The translations under genes and the position numbers were made by a program. Below are positions 51,318 to 59,844 of a stretch of 64,000 nt of DNA, piece by piece; position 1 is the first letter of the stretch; the number at the start of each line of letters is the position of its first letter. Location: the NCBI GenBank assembly GCA_020634855.1, contig JACKAU010000010.1:349842-413841 (forward strand), in the 5' to 3' direction. This stretch comes from Anaerolineales bacterium (GTDB lineage Bacteria; Chloroflexota; Anaerolineae; 4572-78; J111). The notes below the pieces were generated by a model. It made no database searches. It worked only from the letters and a program-made list of their open reading frames with translations, and had not been told where the DNA came from.

Positions 51318-52673
51318 ATGACCCAACATGAAAAAATCATTGTGGCGGTGCAAGAAGCCAACGTGCGACTGGTGCGCTTTCTCTACTGCGACAACGGCTG
51401 CACCATTCGCGGCAAGTTAGCCCCTAGCTACAGCCTGGCCGCCCGGCTGGAAAGCGGGATGGGCCTGACCGTGGCCATGCAGGCCATGAACATGCTCGAT
51501 CAACTGCAAGCTGTGGAAGGTATGGGGCCGGTCGGCGAAATCCGATTAGTGCCCGACCCCGACAGCTTCGTTGTTTTGCCCTACGCGCCTCACAGCGCGG
51601 CCATGATGTGCGACATGCTGGCCCTGGACGGCCAACCATGGGGCGCTTGCCCACGCAGCTTCCTCAAACGAATGATCGACCGCGCCGCCGAGCAGGGATT
51701 GATGGTGCAGGCCGCGCTGGAAAATGAGTTCAGCCTGCTCAAAGTTGATGACCAGGGTAAGTATACGCCGATCGACGCCGCCCTCTGTTTCAGTTCGGTG
51801 GCGATGACTGCCGCCGCCGAAGTTATGGATGCGATTGTGGCCGCTCTGGAAGCGCAGGGGATACCCATCGATGCATACTACCCAGAGTTAGGCCACGGCC
51901 AGCACGAACTACCCATTCGCCACGCTCCGGTCTTACGGGCCGCCGACAACCAGATTTGGTTCCGCGAAACCGTGCGCAATGTGGCGGCGCAGCACGGCCT
52001 GCTGGCCTCGCTGGCTCCCAAACCGAATCCCGAGCAGGCCGGCAACAGCGCCCATATCCACTGGAGCATGTGGGATAGCGACGGAAAGACCAATCTGTTC
52101 TACGATCCCAATGATCGCTACAAATTGAGCGAGATGGGGTACCATTTTATGGCCGGCGTGCTGGCTCACTTGCCCGGCTTGCTGGCCCTGACCGCCCCCA
52201 GCTTCAACTCCTACCGGCGCTTGCAGCCCCATTTCTGGAGCAGCGCCTACACCGCCTGGGGGCCCGACAATCGTGAGGCTGCCGTTCGCGTTGCTTCCGG
52301 TCTATGGGGCCATGAAGCCGACAGCGTCAATCTGGAGTTGAAACCCAGCGATCCCAGCAACAATCCTTACCTGGCCCTGGGCGGCTTAATCGCGGCTGGG
52401 CTGGATGGTCTGGCCCGCCAACTCACGCCCAGCGAACCCACCCTCATCGACCCCGGCAACTACGGCGACGAGGAGCGCGCCGAGCGCGGCATCGCCCGCT
52501 ATCCCACTACCCAGGCCGAAGCCCTGGATGCGCTAGAACAGGACAGCGTATTGATGGATGCCTTGGGACCGATACTGAGCAGGTCTTACCTCACCGTCAA
52601 ACGCTCCGAGTATGAAGCCTTTGCCGCCGCCGATCTGGATTTTGAGATTAAGCATCATATTTACAAATTCTAA
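51318..52673 (+). CDS. Glutamine synthetase-like ligase (FluG/NodGS C-terminal type)
   Basis: ATG 51318 has AGGAG six bases upstream. The 451-residue protein has the GS fold: beta-grasp N-terminus (VRLVRFLYCDNGCTIRGKL), metal-site ENEFSLL (near 134), the ATP/metal region LASLAPKPNPEQAGNSAHIHWSMWD (near 233-257) and NNPYLALGGLIAAGLDGL near 354. The usual GMHxHxS is AHIHWSM, so it is not a housekeeping GlnA; relatives ligate glutamate to amines or are of unknown substrate. It is followed 11 bp later by an amidohydrolase, matching the two domains of FluG and plant NodGS. Confidence 0.88.
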   Translation: MTQHEKIIVAVQEANVRLVRFLYCDNGCTIRGKLAPSYSLAARLESGMGLTVAMQAMNMLDQLQAVEGMGPVGEIRLVPDPDSFVVLPYAPHSAAMMCDMLALDGQPWGACPRSFLKRMIDRAAEQGLMVQAALENEFSLLKVDDQGKYTPIDAALCFSSVAMTAAAEVMDAIVAALEAQGIPIDAYYPELGHGQHELPIRHAPVLRAADNQIWFRETVRNVAAQHGLLASLAPKPNPEQAGNSAHIHWSMWDSDGKTNLFYDPNDRYKLSEMGYHFMAGVLAHLPGLLALTAPSFNSYRRLQPHFWSSAYTAWGPDNREAAVRVASGLWGHEADSVNLELKPSDPSNNPYLALGGLIAAGLDGLARQLTPSEPTLIDPGNYGDEERAERGIARYPTTQAEALDALEQDSVLMDALGPILSRSYLTVKRSEYEAFAAADLDFEIKHHIYKF

Positions 52674-52684
52674 AAGCGAGGCTT

Positions 52685-53803
52685 ATGGACTTAACATCCT
52701 TCCCCATCATCGATCATCACGCCCACCCGCTGCTCAAGCCGGAGGCAACCGCCGATCCGGTTGGCTTTCGGCAGTGGTTCACCGAATCGACCGATCCGAC
52801 CATCCACGCCGAGCACGTGCCTAACAGCCTCTTCTTTCGCACCGGTCTACGCTGGCTGGCCGAACTCCTTGACTGCGAACCGACGCTCGATGACTATTTA
52901 GCCGCCCGCGCCTCCCAACCCTACGATGACTGGTGCCGGCGGCTGTTTACCGAGGCCAACATTAGCTTGCTCCTGTGCGACTACGGCTATACCGGCCCGC
53001 TGGCCTACGCCCATTCTGAAATGCAAGGGCTGCTACCCTGCCGTGTCGAGCCGATTCTGCGGCTGGAGGTATTGGCCCAAGATTTGATTGTCCGGCACGA
53101 AACGTTCGAGGATATGCGTGAAGATTTTGTCGCCACGGTAGGTCGCGCCCGTAGCGAGGGCTATGTCGCGCTTAAGAGTATCATCGCCTATCGCAGCGGT
53201 CTGGTGGTCGAGGCGGCGCCGCCGGAGGAAGCCGCTGCTGCCTTTGCCCCGCTCAAGGAAGTCGCTCGCCGCACCGGCCAAGTCCGGCTGGCCAGTAAAC
53301 CTCTGGGCGATTACCTGCTCGGCCTGGCCGTTGAGCAAGCCGCTGCCCAGAACCTGCCGCTGCAAATTCACACCGGCTTCGGCGACCGCGACGCCGATTT
53401 GCGGTGGGCTAATCCCCTCCATCTACGCGCCCTGATTGAACGGGCCAACTGTCCCTTGGTGCTGCTGCACGCCGGCTGGCCCTACTATCGCGAACTGGCC
53501 CATCTGGCCGCCATTTACCCCAACGTCTGGCTTGATCTGTCGCTGGCGATCCCGTTCGCCACCACCGGCATTCCGGCTATGCTGCGCGATATTCTGGGGA
53601 TGGCCCCGTTGAGCAAAGTCATGTTCGCCACTGACGCCTTCACCATGCCGGAGATCTTTTGGCTGGCCGCACGCTGGGGCCGTTGGGGTCTAGGCCGTAT
53701 CTTGGACGAGTTTATCGCCGAAGGTTTTCTTAGCATCGTTGAAGCCGAGTCCGCCGCCGCAGCCATCTTAAGCGGCACGGCCCAGCGCCTATACATGGTG
53801 TAA
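52685..53803 (+). CDS. Amidohydrolase (FluG N-terminal type)
   Basis: A 372-residue Amidohydro_2 enzyme. Metal ligands are visible as HxH at residues 12-14 (IIDHHAHPLL), His229 in QIHTGFGD, His near 263 (LLHAGWPYY) and Asp near 317 (FATDAF). The TIM-barrel length is normal. With the GS-like gene just upstream it makes up the split form of fungal FluG and plant NodGS, where the same two domains are fused. Substrates are unknown; a hydrolase followed by ligation of glutamate-type amines is plausible. Confidence 0.85.
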   Translation: MDLTSFPIIDHHAHPLLKPEATADPVGFRQWFTESTDPTIHAEHVPNSLFFRTGLRWLAELLDCEPTLDDYLAARASQPYDDWCRRLFTEANISLLLCDYGYTGPLAYAHSEMQGLLPCRVEPILRLEVLAQDLIVRHETFEDMREDFVATVGRARSEGYVALKSIIAYRSGLVVEAAPPEEAAAAFAPLKEVARRTGQVRLASKPLGDYLLGLAVEQAAAQNLPLQIHTGFGDRDADLRWANPLHLRALIERANCPLVLLHAGWPYYRELAHLAAIYPNVWLDLSLAIPFATTGIPAMLRDILGMAPLSKVMFATDAFTMPEIFWLAARWGRWGLGRILDEFIAEGFLSIVEAESAAAAILSGTAQRLYMV

Positions 53804-53825
53804 AGACTGGTACACTTCCCCATCG

Positions 53826-53860
53826 AATTATCAATTATCAATTGTCAATTATCAATTATC
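53826..53860. repeat. Heptamer tandem repeat AATTATC, five copies
   Basis: Five adjacent units, the third with one change (AATTGTC). The repeat supplies the last codons and the stop of the gene on the minus strand (LIIDN, stop at 53847-53845), so repeat insertion has shaped its C-terminus. Confidence 0.85.
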
Positions 53861-56259
53861 AACTGCTTCTCCACCGCATAATCCGGCAGCAGTTCGCCGT
53901 CTTTGAAGGCGGGTAGCCGGTCGCCGGTTTGGTAATTGTAGAGACCGGCCACCAGCCGATATTCACCGGGCGGGAGATCCGATAGATCGAGCGGATGGGC
54001 ATCGACGATCACCTCGCCGGCAGCCCACAGTGTAGTGGGATAGTCGCCGGCTACGGGCGGCCCGTCGAAGCCGCGAACTTGCTGGCCGTCGTGCCACAGT
54101 TGGATGAAGACGGTGTAGTCGGCGGTGGGCTGCGCCTGAGCCAGCCAGGTGAAGATGACGGTACAGCCGGAGGTACGGCTGTCGCAGTTTTGTAGGCTAA
54201 CTTCGGCCAATTGAATGTTATCGCCAAAATCAGCCAGCGGCGGCGATGGCGCCTCCGGCCAGGCGTTCGGTATGAGTTTGAGTTGATCGACGGTCGGCGC
54301 AACCTCGCTGCCGTTCGGAGCGATAGCCGGCACACCGGGGCGACCCGGCTCATTTATATTGAAGAGACCGACGTTAACCAGCAGGCGGGTGGGCGCGGCA
54401 GCCCCGCCGTTAACCAGCACCGGGTAGGTGTCAACCACAATTTGCCCTGGCTCCAGCGTGGTCGTAGGTCGCAGACCCAGGCCGGGGTAGGTGTTGAACT
54501 GGCCCACGCTTTCATGGTCGCGCCCGATCAGATGAACGAAGACGCTGTAGTCGGTGGTCATCGGCTTAAGCGCCTGCCAGGTGACGGTCACCGGTACGCG
54601 CTCGCCGGGCCGCACGACGTTTGCGCCGACATCGACCGCAATGAGCTTCATCTCATCGTTGAAAGTCCAATCCAGGCGGGGTAGGTCGGCTGGTAGATCA
54701 GCTTCGGTCAGCAAAGCCGGCGGATGGTACTCGCGGGCGACAACGCCGAACGGCAGCCACAGCGCCAGCCCCAACATCAGGGCGATCAATGTGCCTAGCA
54801 CCGGCAGCCGCAGTCGGGGCAAGGTAATCATCCACCAGCCCCAGATCGTGACAATGGCAATCGAGCCAAGCGCCGGCAGTATCTGTCGCCCCTGAATTCC
54901 GCCCTCAATACTGACCAGCCGGGCCAGCGAAAAGGCCAGCGCCAGGGGAAAGATGAGGTGCAAGATGAGCGGGAGGAGGGAGGAGGGACGTAGTGCGTAG
55001 TGCGTAGTGCGTAGGGTGGTTATCGGTGTTTTAGGTTCATCATTTACCCCGACTTTTTCGGCCTTCACTTTTTCTTGTTCATCATTCATCCTTCCTCGTT
55101 CATAATTCATAATGATGATTGTGGCGGCCATCGTCAGGCCGATTAATCCAACGCGGGGCAGGAGGCGATAGAAGAAGTAAAGCCATTCCGGGCCGGCGAT
55201 GTTGAGCCAGCCGAAGGTGGCCCAGAACGAGACTTCGCCGGTGGAGAGGGTGTAGAGAAAGTTGCTGAGGGTCAGCGGCTGGGGATCGACGTTGAAGTAG
55301 ATTTTGTAGAGACCGCTTTGGAAGAAGTCGCCATAGAGCTGGAAGTTGCGCCAGTACCACCAGCCGCCGACCAGCCCAAACAGCAGCCCGATGATAACGC
55401 CATCGCGCCACAGCAGCCGGGCCGCGCCGGGGTGTTTGCGGGTAGTGATAGCCGTAATCAGCATCGCGACCGCAGCTACCAAGCCAAACGACAGGCCGGT
55501 CATTTTTGAGAGCGAGATAAGGCCCAACACTAGACCCAACGCCAGGGCGCGGTAGGGTCGAACGCTAGGGCCGTACAATACATAGCGTTGGGCTAGCCAT
55601 AAGCCAATAGCGCAGAAAGCAATGTTGGCCGGTTCATTGGCGACCGAAGCGGTGATGAAGGCGAACATCGGCTGGCAGGCAACGAAGAGAGTGACAAGGG
55701 TAGGGAATAGAGAATGTAGAATGGAGAATGAAGAATGGAAATTGGGAAATTGGTAGGCGGCGAGGTCGAGGGCGGTGAGGTAGATGAAGATGAGGGTAAT
55801 GAGGCCGAAGGTGATGGAGTAGAGGCGAAGAATATGGACGGTCAGGGCCAGGCCGTGATAGGGAAAGCTTTCGTCGGGTGAATGGAGGTAGTTGTTTTTA
55901 TTGCCGGGATCGAGAGCGTAGCCGAGCGAGCGATGCGGGTTGCGGGCGCGTTCGGCGTAGCCATCGAAGGCGTCTAACTCGAAGGGTTGGACCAGCAGCG
56001 CGCCGATGACGTAGTAGAGCGGCGGCTGCTGCCCGCCCCAGATGCCTTGACCGGGCAGCATGACCGGCAGGCCATTCCCCTCGGCGATGTATTTGACGTG
56101 ACCGGTGTGAGTCCACTCGTCCGGCGCTTCAAAGATGGGCACGATGAAGAAGTAGGTTAGGGCGCAGACCAGGTAGATGCCCAGCGCCAGCCATAAGCCG
56201 GGATTGGCTCTGGGAGACAGGGGGGTAAACGTCGGCGTAGCAGGAGGAGAGCCGGTCAT
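53845..56259 (-). CDS. GT-C glycosyltransferase-like membrane protein (PMT/ArnT type)
   Basis: An 804-residue protein starting at ATG 56259, which overlaps the stop of its paralogue. About 11 helices carry a catalytic-loop pattern FEAPDEWTHTGHVKYIAEGNGLP and GGQQPPLYYVIGALL, as in GT39/GT83-type enzymes that use lipid-phosphate sugars on the outer face. A beta-rich C-terminal half has two similar modules (VPVTVTWQALKPMTTDYSVFVHL and CTVIFTWLAQAQPTADYTVFIQL). Two cytoplasmic or outer loops hold insertions encoded by heptamer repeats at 54990-55017 and 55703-55744. It likely glycosylates proteins or surface polymers. Confidence 0.85.
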   Translation of the reverse strand: MTGSPPATPTFTPLSPRANPGLWLALGIYLVCALTYFFIVPIFEAPDEWTHTGHVKYIAEGNGLPVMLPGQGIWGGQQPPLYYVIGALLVQPFELDAFDGYAERARNPHRSLGYALDPGNKNNYLHSPDESFPYHGLALTVHILRLYSITFGLITLIFIYLTALDLAAYQFPNFHSSFSILHSLFPTLVTLFVACQPMFAFITASVANEPANIAFCAIGLWLAQRYVLYGPSVRPYRALALGLVLGLISLSKMTGLSFGLVAAVAMLITAITTRKHPGAARLLWRDGVIIGLLFGLVGGWWYWRNFQLYGDFFQSGLYKIYFNVDPQPLTLSNFLYTLSTGEVSFWATFGWLNIAGPEWLYFFYRLLPRVGLIGLTMAATIIIMNYERGRMNDEQEKVKAEKVGVNDEPKTPITTLRTTHYALRPSSLLPLILHLIFPLALAFSLARLVSIEGGIQGRQILPALGSIAIVTIWGWWMITLPRLRLPVLGTLIALMLGLALWLPFGVVAREYHPPALLTEADLPADLPRLDWTFNDEMKLIAVDVGANVVRPGERVPVTVTWQALKPMTTDYSVFVHLIGRDHESVGQFNTYPGLGLRPTTTLEPGQIVVDTYPVLVNGGAAAPTRLLVNVGLFNINEPGRPGVPAIAPNGSEVAPTVDQLKLIPNAWPEAPSPPLADFGDNIQLAEVSLQNCDSRTSGCTVIFTWLAQAQPTADYTVFIQLWHDGQQVRGFDGPPVAGDYPTTLWAAGEVIVDAHPLDLSDLPPGEYRLVAGLYNYQTGDRLPAFKDGELLPDYAVEKQLIIDN
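54990..55017. repeat. Heptamer tandem repeat GTAGTGC inside a coding region
   Basis: Four units (the last GTAGGGT). It encodes the LRTTHYALRP segment of a loop that has no counterpart in the paralogue. In a frame of 7n bases its length must be compensated nearby. Confidence 0.8.
55703..55744. repeat. Heptamer tandem repeat GAGAATG-like inside a coding region
   Basis: Units GGGAATA, GAGAATG, TAGAATG, GAGAATG, AAGAATG, GAAATTG. On the minus strand it encodes QFPNFHSSFSILHSLFPTL, an unusual loop between helices of the 53845-56259 protein. Confidence 0.75.
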
Positions 56260-58664
56260 TCCTCTTTGCCCTGAACCGGCGTTAGCTCGATTTCGACGCT
56301 GTTGTCCTGCGCCGGCAGCGTCGACTCAAGCAGTGGCAGCCGCTGCTCAGTAATTAGGCTGTAGAAACCAATCCTCACTCGCGTTGCTCCGGGAGCCGTG
56401 GGGAGAGAATGGCGGTCGGCGATGATCTCACCCGGTTCCCACCAGTGGGTTGGGTAAGCGTCCTGAGTAGGTGGGGCGTCGGCCTGGCTGATCAAATTAC
56501 CCTCATCATCGAATAGATGCACAAAAAGATTATAATCCTCATTAACCGGGGCCAGCGATTCCCAATAGAGCGTCAACGGATCGAGGTCGTAGCCGGTTAA
56601 GGCGATAGCGTTGTTGAAGTTGGCGGCGGCGGGATAGGTGGGCTGGTATTCAGGCCAGTGGGTCGGCACAACTTTGATGTAGCCGACGATGGGCGTGACA
56701 GTGTTGCCATTGGCATCGATGGCCGGAAAGCCGGTTCGCGTATCAGAGTTGAAATCGAATAGGGTGACGATGGCTTGTGCGGCCATCGGCGCGGCCACAT
56801 CTCGATCAAGTTGGAGGGGGTAGATGTCGGTAAAGGTGTCGCCCGGCGTGAGATAGCGCGTGGGACGCAAGCCGAGGCCGGGATAGGTTTCGCGTTGGGA
56901 TAGCACCTGCCCATCAGGGGCCAACAGTGTCGTCGCGACGCTGTAATTTTCGGGTATGGGTTGGAGCGGCTGCCATTGGACGGTAATCGCTACGGCGTCG
57001 CCGGCCGTAGCCGCGCTTGAGTCATTAGGCTGAAGGGGTTCGACCTGAGCAGCGGTGATTTGGAGGCTGTCGAGAAAAGTCAAATTAACCGGCAGCCCTC
57101 CGGTGATAGGTTGTGAGTTGGGCGTAAAAGCCGGATAGATCAACCCACCGAGGCTGTACACATTGAGCGCGATCAGACCGGCGGTCACCAGCCCGCTAAA
57201 GCCTATCGCTATCCGATTCGGCAGAAAGGTGTGCCAGCCTAACGCCAACAGCAACGAGATCGCTGTGATCGACGGGAAGATTAGCCGGGTGTGCGACACC
57301 GAACCGACTTCCATCACCCAGCGGGCGTAGAGGATTAGGCTCAGGCTGAGCCAGAAAGCCAGGAAGAAGATGACTTGTATATCAACCTGGTTCAGCCGGC
57401 CGGTAAGCGTCTGCGGCTCAGTTCCGGTGGTATTACCGGACGGATTGAACAAGCCTTTCTCCGTCGACTTAGATGTGTGTTGCCCCCGCATTGGGGTTAA
57501 TTTAACCACGACCGCAATAAGTACGCCCAACACGCCCAACCACGCCAACCCATTCAAGGCTGTAAAGACCCACTCCGGCGGGCGAATCTGCCCCCAACCA
57601 AAGGTGGCCCAATAAGCTCGCGCGATTTCAGCCCGCAAGCCCCAGATTTCCGACAGTGATAGCTCACCGCGTCCGGCCAGATTGAGGTGGGTTTCGGTGG
57701 CCAGCCACTCACCGTAAAGGGTGTAGTTGCGGTAGAACCACCAGCCGCTCAGGACGATGGTCACCGCGCCGATGATGAACAGCCAGAGAACGGTTTTTTG
57801 CACCGTCTGGCGGTCGAGGCGACCTTTGATCAAGAACTGCCAGATTATGATGTAAGCCGCCAGCGCCGCCGCCATCAAACTACTGAGTTTGGTCAGCAAA
57901 GCCAAACCGGATAGCAGGCCGAGGAGGAGAGGGGGGAGATGGTGGGTTAGGTGGTTGGTTGGCTGGTTGGCTGGTTGGTTAGGTGGCGGGTTGGGTGATT
58001 GGTTGGCAGGAAAAGTGGCTAGACGGTTAGTGGGTTGGGTCGCTTTTAGGGCGACTAAAACGGTGAGTGAGGTCAGGGCGGCAGAGAGGCTGTCGTTGCT
58101 GACGGTGGCCGAGACGCGCAGGAATTGGGGAGTGAGGGCGGTCAGGGCGGTGGCGGTGATAACCAGCGGCAGGTTGCGGGAAAAGAAGTGCAAGCCAATG
58201 TAAAACGTACAGATCACGGTGATGACACCGAACAGCAAACTCCACCATCGTCCGATGTGAACGGCTAAAGCCGTACGGGTGTAAGGAAAAGCATCCATCG
58301 GCCCGTGCAGAACCAGGTTTTGGTTATCGTTGATCAAGGTCCGGACCTCGGTGAACAGCCAGTGGGGATTGCGCTGCAGATGGTCAAGCAGGTTGTCGGT
58401 GTCAATCCAGAAGGTGGTTGCCGCCACGATAGCGTAATAAAGCGGCGGCTGGGTGCCCTCCTGGTTCCAAAGCTGGTCGGGTACAGCCAACGGCAGACCA
58501 TGGCCGTCGGCGATGTGTTTGACGTAGGGGTAGTGCAGCGTTTCGTCCGAGTTTTCAAAGATAGGGGTCAGCGTGCTGTAACCCAGGCCCAATATAATAA
58601 AGAGAACGACAAAGCCCCCCAGATAAAGAGAATACCGCACGGACGCCGGCTCGGATAAGTTCAA
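56256..58664 (-). CDS. GT-C glycosyltransferase-like membrane protein, paralogue of next gene
   Basis: An 802-residue protein starting at TTG 58664 with GAGGG seven bases upstream. It has the same layout as the 53845-56259 product: helix 1, catalytic loop FENSDETLHYPYVKHIADGHGLP, TQPPLYYAIVAA, about 11 helices and a two-module beta-rich C-terminal half (AVAITVQWQPLQPIPENYSVATTLL). It carries an Asn/Pro/Gln-rich loop (near 218-247) encoded by G-rich repeats. Tandem duplication gave the pair, and they are translationally coupled. Donor and acceptor are unknown. Confidence 0.85.
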   Translation of the reverse strand: MNLSEPASVRYSLYLGGFVVLFIILGLGYSTLTPIFENSDETLHYPYVKHIADGHGLPLAVPDQLWNQEGTQPPLYYAIVAATTFWIDTDNLLDHLQRNPHWLFTEVRTLINDNQNLVLHGPMDAFPYTRTALAVHIGRWWSLLFGVITVICTFYIGLHFFSRNLPLVITATALTALTPQFLRVSATVSNDSLSAALTSLTVLVALKATQPTNRLATFPANQSPNPPPNQPANQPTNHLTHHLPPLLLGLLSGLALLTKLSSLMAAALAAYIIIWQFLIKGRLDRQTVQKTVLWLFIIGAVTIVLSGWWFYRNYTLYGEWLATETHLNLAGRGELSLSEIWGLRAEIARAYWATFGWGQIRPPEWVFTALNGLAWLGVLGVLIAVVVKLTPMRGQHTSKSTEKGLFNPSGNTTGTEPQTLTGRLNQVDIQVIFFLAFWLSLSLILYARWVMEVGSVSHTRLIFPSITAISLLLALGWHTFLPNRIAIGFSGLVTAGLIALNVYSLGGLIYPAFTPNSQPITGGLPVNLTFLDSLQITAAQVEPLQPNDSSAATAGDAVAITVQWQPLQPIPENYSVATTLLAPDGQVLSQRETYPGLGLRPTRYLTPGDTFTDIYPLQLDRDVAAPMAAQAIVTLFDFNSDTRTGFPAIDANGNTVTPIVGYIKVVPTHWPEYQPTYPAAANFNNAIALTGYDLDPLTLYWESLAPVNEDYNLFVHLFDDEGNLISQADAPPTQDAYPTHWWEPGEIIADRHSLPTAPGATRVRIGFYSLITEQRLPLLESTLPAQDNSVEIELTPVQGKEE
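57951..58010 (+). repeat. G-rich tandem repeat (GGTTGGCT-type) in a coding region
   Basis: The plus strand reads repeated GGTTGGTTGGCT units, the minus strand encodes PNPPPNQPANQPTNHLTHH. Many GG pairs spaced by two bases allow a two-layer G-quadruplex on the non-coding strand. The paralogous protein has no such loop. Confidence 0.7.
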
Positions 58665-58701
58665 AGAAAACCCTCGGAAAAGTAATCCACGTAAGCTAGA
58701 G

Positions 58702-58801
58702 CCAGACCTGACAGGTTTTCGGATGATCGTTAGGCGTAGGTAGCGTTCAATCGGGCTAAGACTTACGCTTACCCGTGACTTGTAAAACCTGTCAGGTCTG
58801 G
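58702..58801. repeat. CCTGACAGG-type bordered repeat, copy A
   Basis: Arms CCAGACCTGACAGGTTTTC (58702-58720) and AAAACCTGTCAGGTCTGG (58784-58801) border about 63 bp. The interior shares TTAGGCGTA, GTTC, CGGGC and ACTTAC with copy B at 63688-63780. It lies upstream of the GT-C gene. Confidence 0.75.
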
Positions 58802-58857
58802 TCTTATCAACTCAATTTGATTATTGTAGTTTTTGTCGATAGAGACGCAAGTGCTGC

Positions 58858-59844
58858 TCAACGTTTGGGGAGAAGTTGGGCGGCCAACTGAAAACTGCGC
58901 TGTTTGTATTGTTCGGCCCCGGCCGGATCGCTGCGCCGCCAAATGAGGATGGGGATGTACTTTTGGATTTCATACAGCAAGTAGAATTGGCGGCGAATGA
59001 GCGCCGGGGTGGATTCATCGCGAGGGCTGCCGTAGCCTTGCCAGAAAGGGGGTTCGCTGATGCCGCAGTAATCGAGCACCGCATACTCGATCTCGACATC
59101 GCCCCACAGCGCCCGGTCGAAATCGACCAAGCCGGTCACGTTACCGGCGTCGTCGATGAGGATGTTCTGGCTCCAGATATCCATGTGAAGCAGGCTGGCG
59201 GTCACCGGTCGTTCGAAATGGTGGCGGTGCAGTTCGAGCAGATCGCGCATCGCCTGGGCTTCTGCATGACTATAGCCGCCGCTGGCGACGACATCGTCGA
59301 GCAGTTTATGCCACATTAGCTCGAAGGCTAAGCCCCAATCCGGCTGAGGAGGCATCGGTTGATGCTCGCCAAGGTAGCCGTACTGGGTTGGGTTTAGATC
59401 CAGACAGCCGGTCGCGGTGAGCGTGTGAAGTTGGCGCAGATATTCGCCGACCTGATGCAGGGTGCGGCTGAACTGGGTGGCGGTCAAGCCGGATACCTCG
59501 CTGAGCGGTTGGCCGGGCAGCGCCGCCAACAAGATATAATCCCGGTCGATTAGGCGGCGGCTGAAATCGTAGCCGATGACTTCCGCTGCCGGGATAGGGG
59601 TGTTGGCTCGGATAAGCGCGTGAAGCCGTGGTTCCTGGCGCATCATCAGCCGTTCATAAAACAGGAGACCGGCGTCGTCCGGCGGTGCGATACGCAGCAC
59701 GAAGCGGCCGGCGTCGCATTCGACCCAGAACGAGGCGTTGTGCTTGCCGGTTTTCACCGGGCTAAAACGCAGCGAGGCCGGATCGGTGGGTAGATGGGCC
59801 AGGCTGATGTCAGTCAGAGTTTGGGCGTCGATGGTGGCGGTCAT
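58858..59844 (-). CDS. Aminoglycoside phosphotransferase (APH)-family kinase
   Basis: A 328-residue kinase with ATG 59844 overlapping the stop of cofD. It has the APH/choline-kinase fold: N-lobe KHNASFWVECDAGRFVLRI, catalytic loop LLHMDIWSQNILID (His-x-Asp...Asn, near 215-228) and metal Asp in GLVDFDRALWGD (near 234-245). Such enzymes phosphorylate small molecules (sugars, amines, homoserine) and need not confer resistance. Its coupling to cofD is of interest. Confidence 0.85.
   Translation of the reverse strand: MTATIDAQTLTDISLAHLPTDPASLRFSPVKTGKHNASFWVECDAGRFVLRIAPPDDAGLLFYERLMMRQEPRLHALIRANTPIPAAEVIGYDFSRRLIDRDYILLAALPGQPLSEVSGLTATQFSRTLHQVGEYLRQLHTLTATGCLDLNPTQYGYLGEHQPMPPQPDWGLAFELMWHKLLDDVVASGGYSHAEAQAMRDLLELHRHHFERPVTASLLHMDIWSQNILIDDAGNVTGLVDFDRALWGDVEIEYAVLDYCGISEPPFWQGYGSPRDESTPALIRRQFYLLYEIQKYIPILIWRRSDPAGAEQYKQRSFQLAAQLLPKR

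Noticed and set aside
53826..53860. AATTATC array as a CRISPR
   Set aside because: Units are adjacent without spacers and only 7 bp long.
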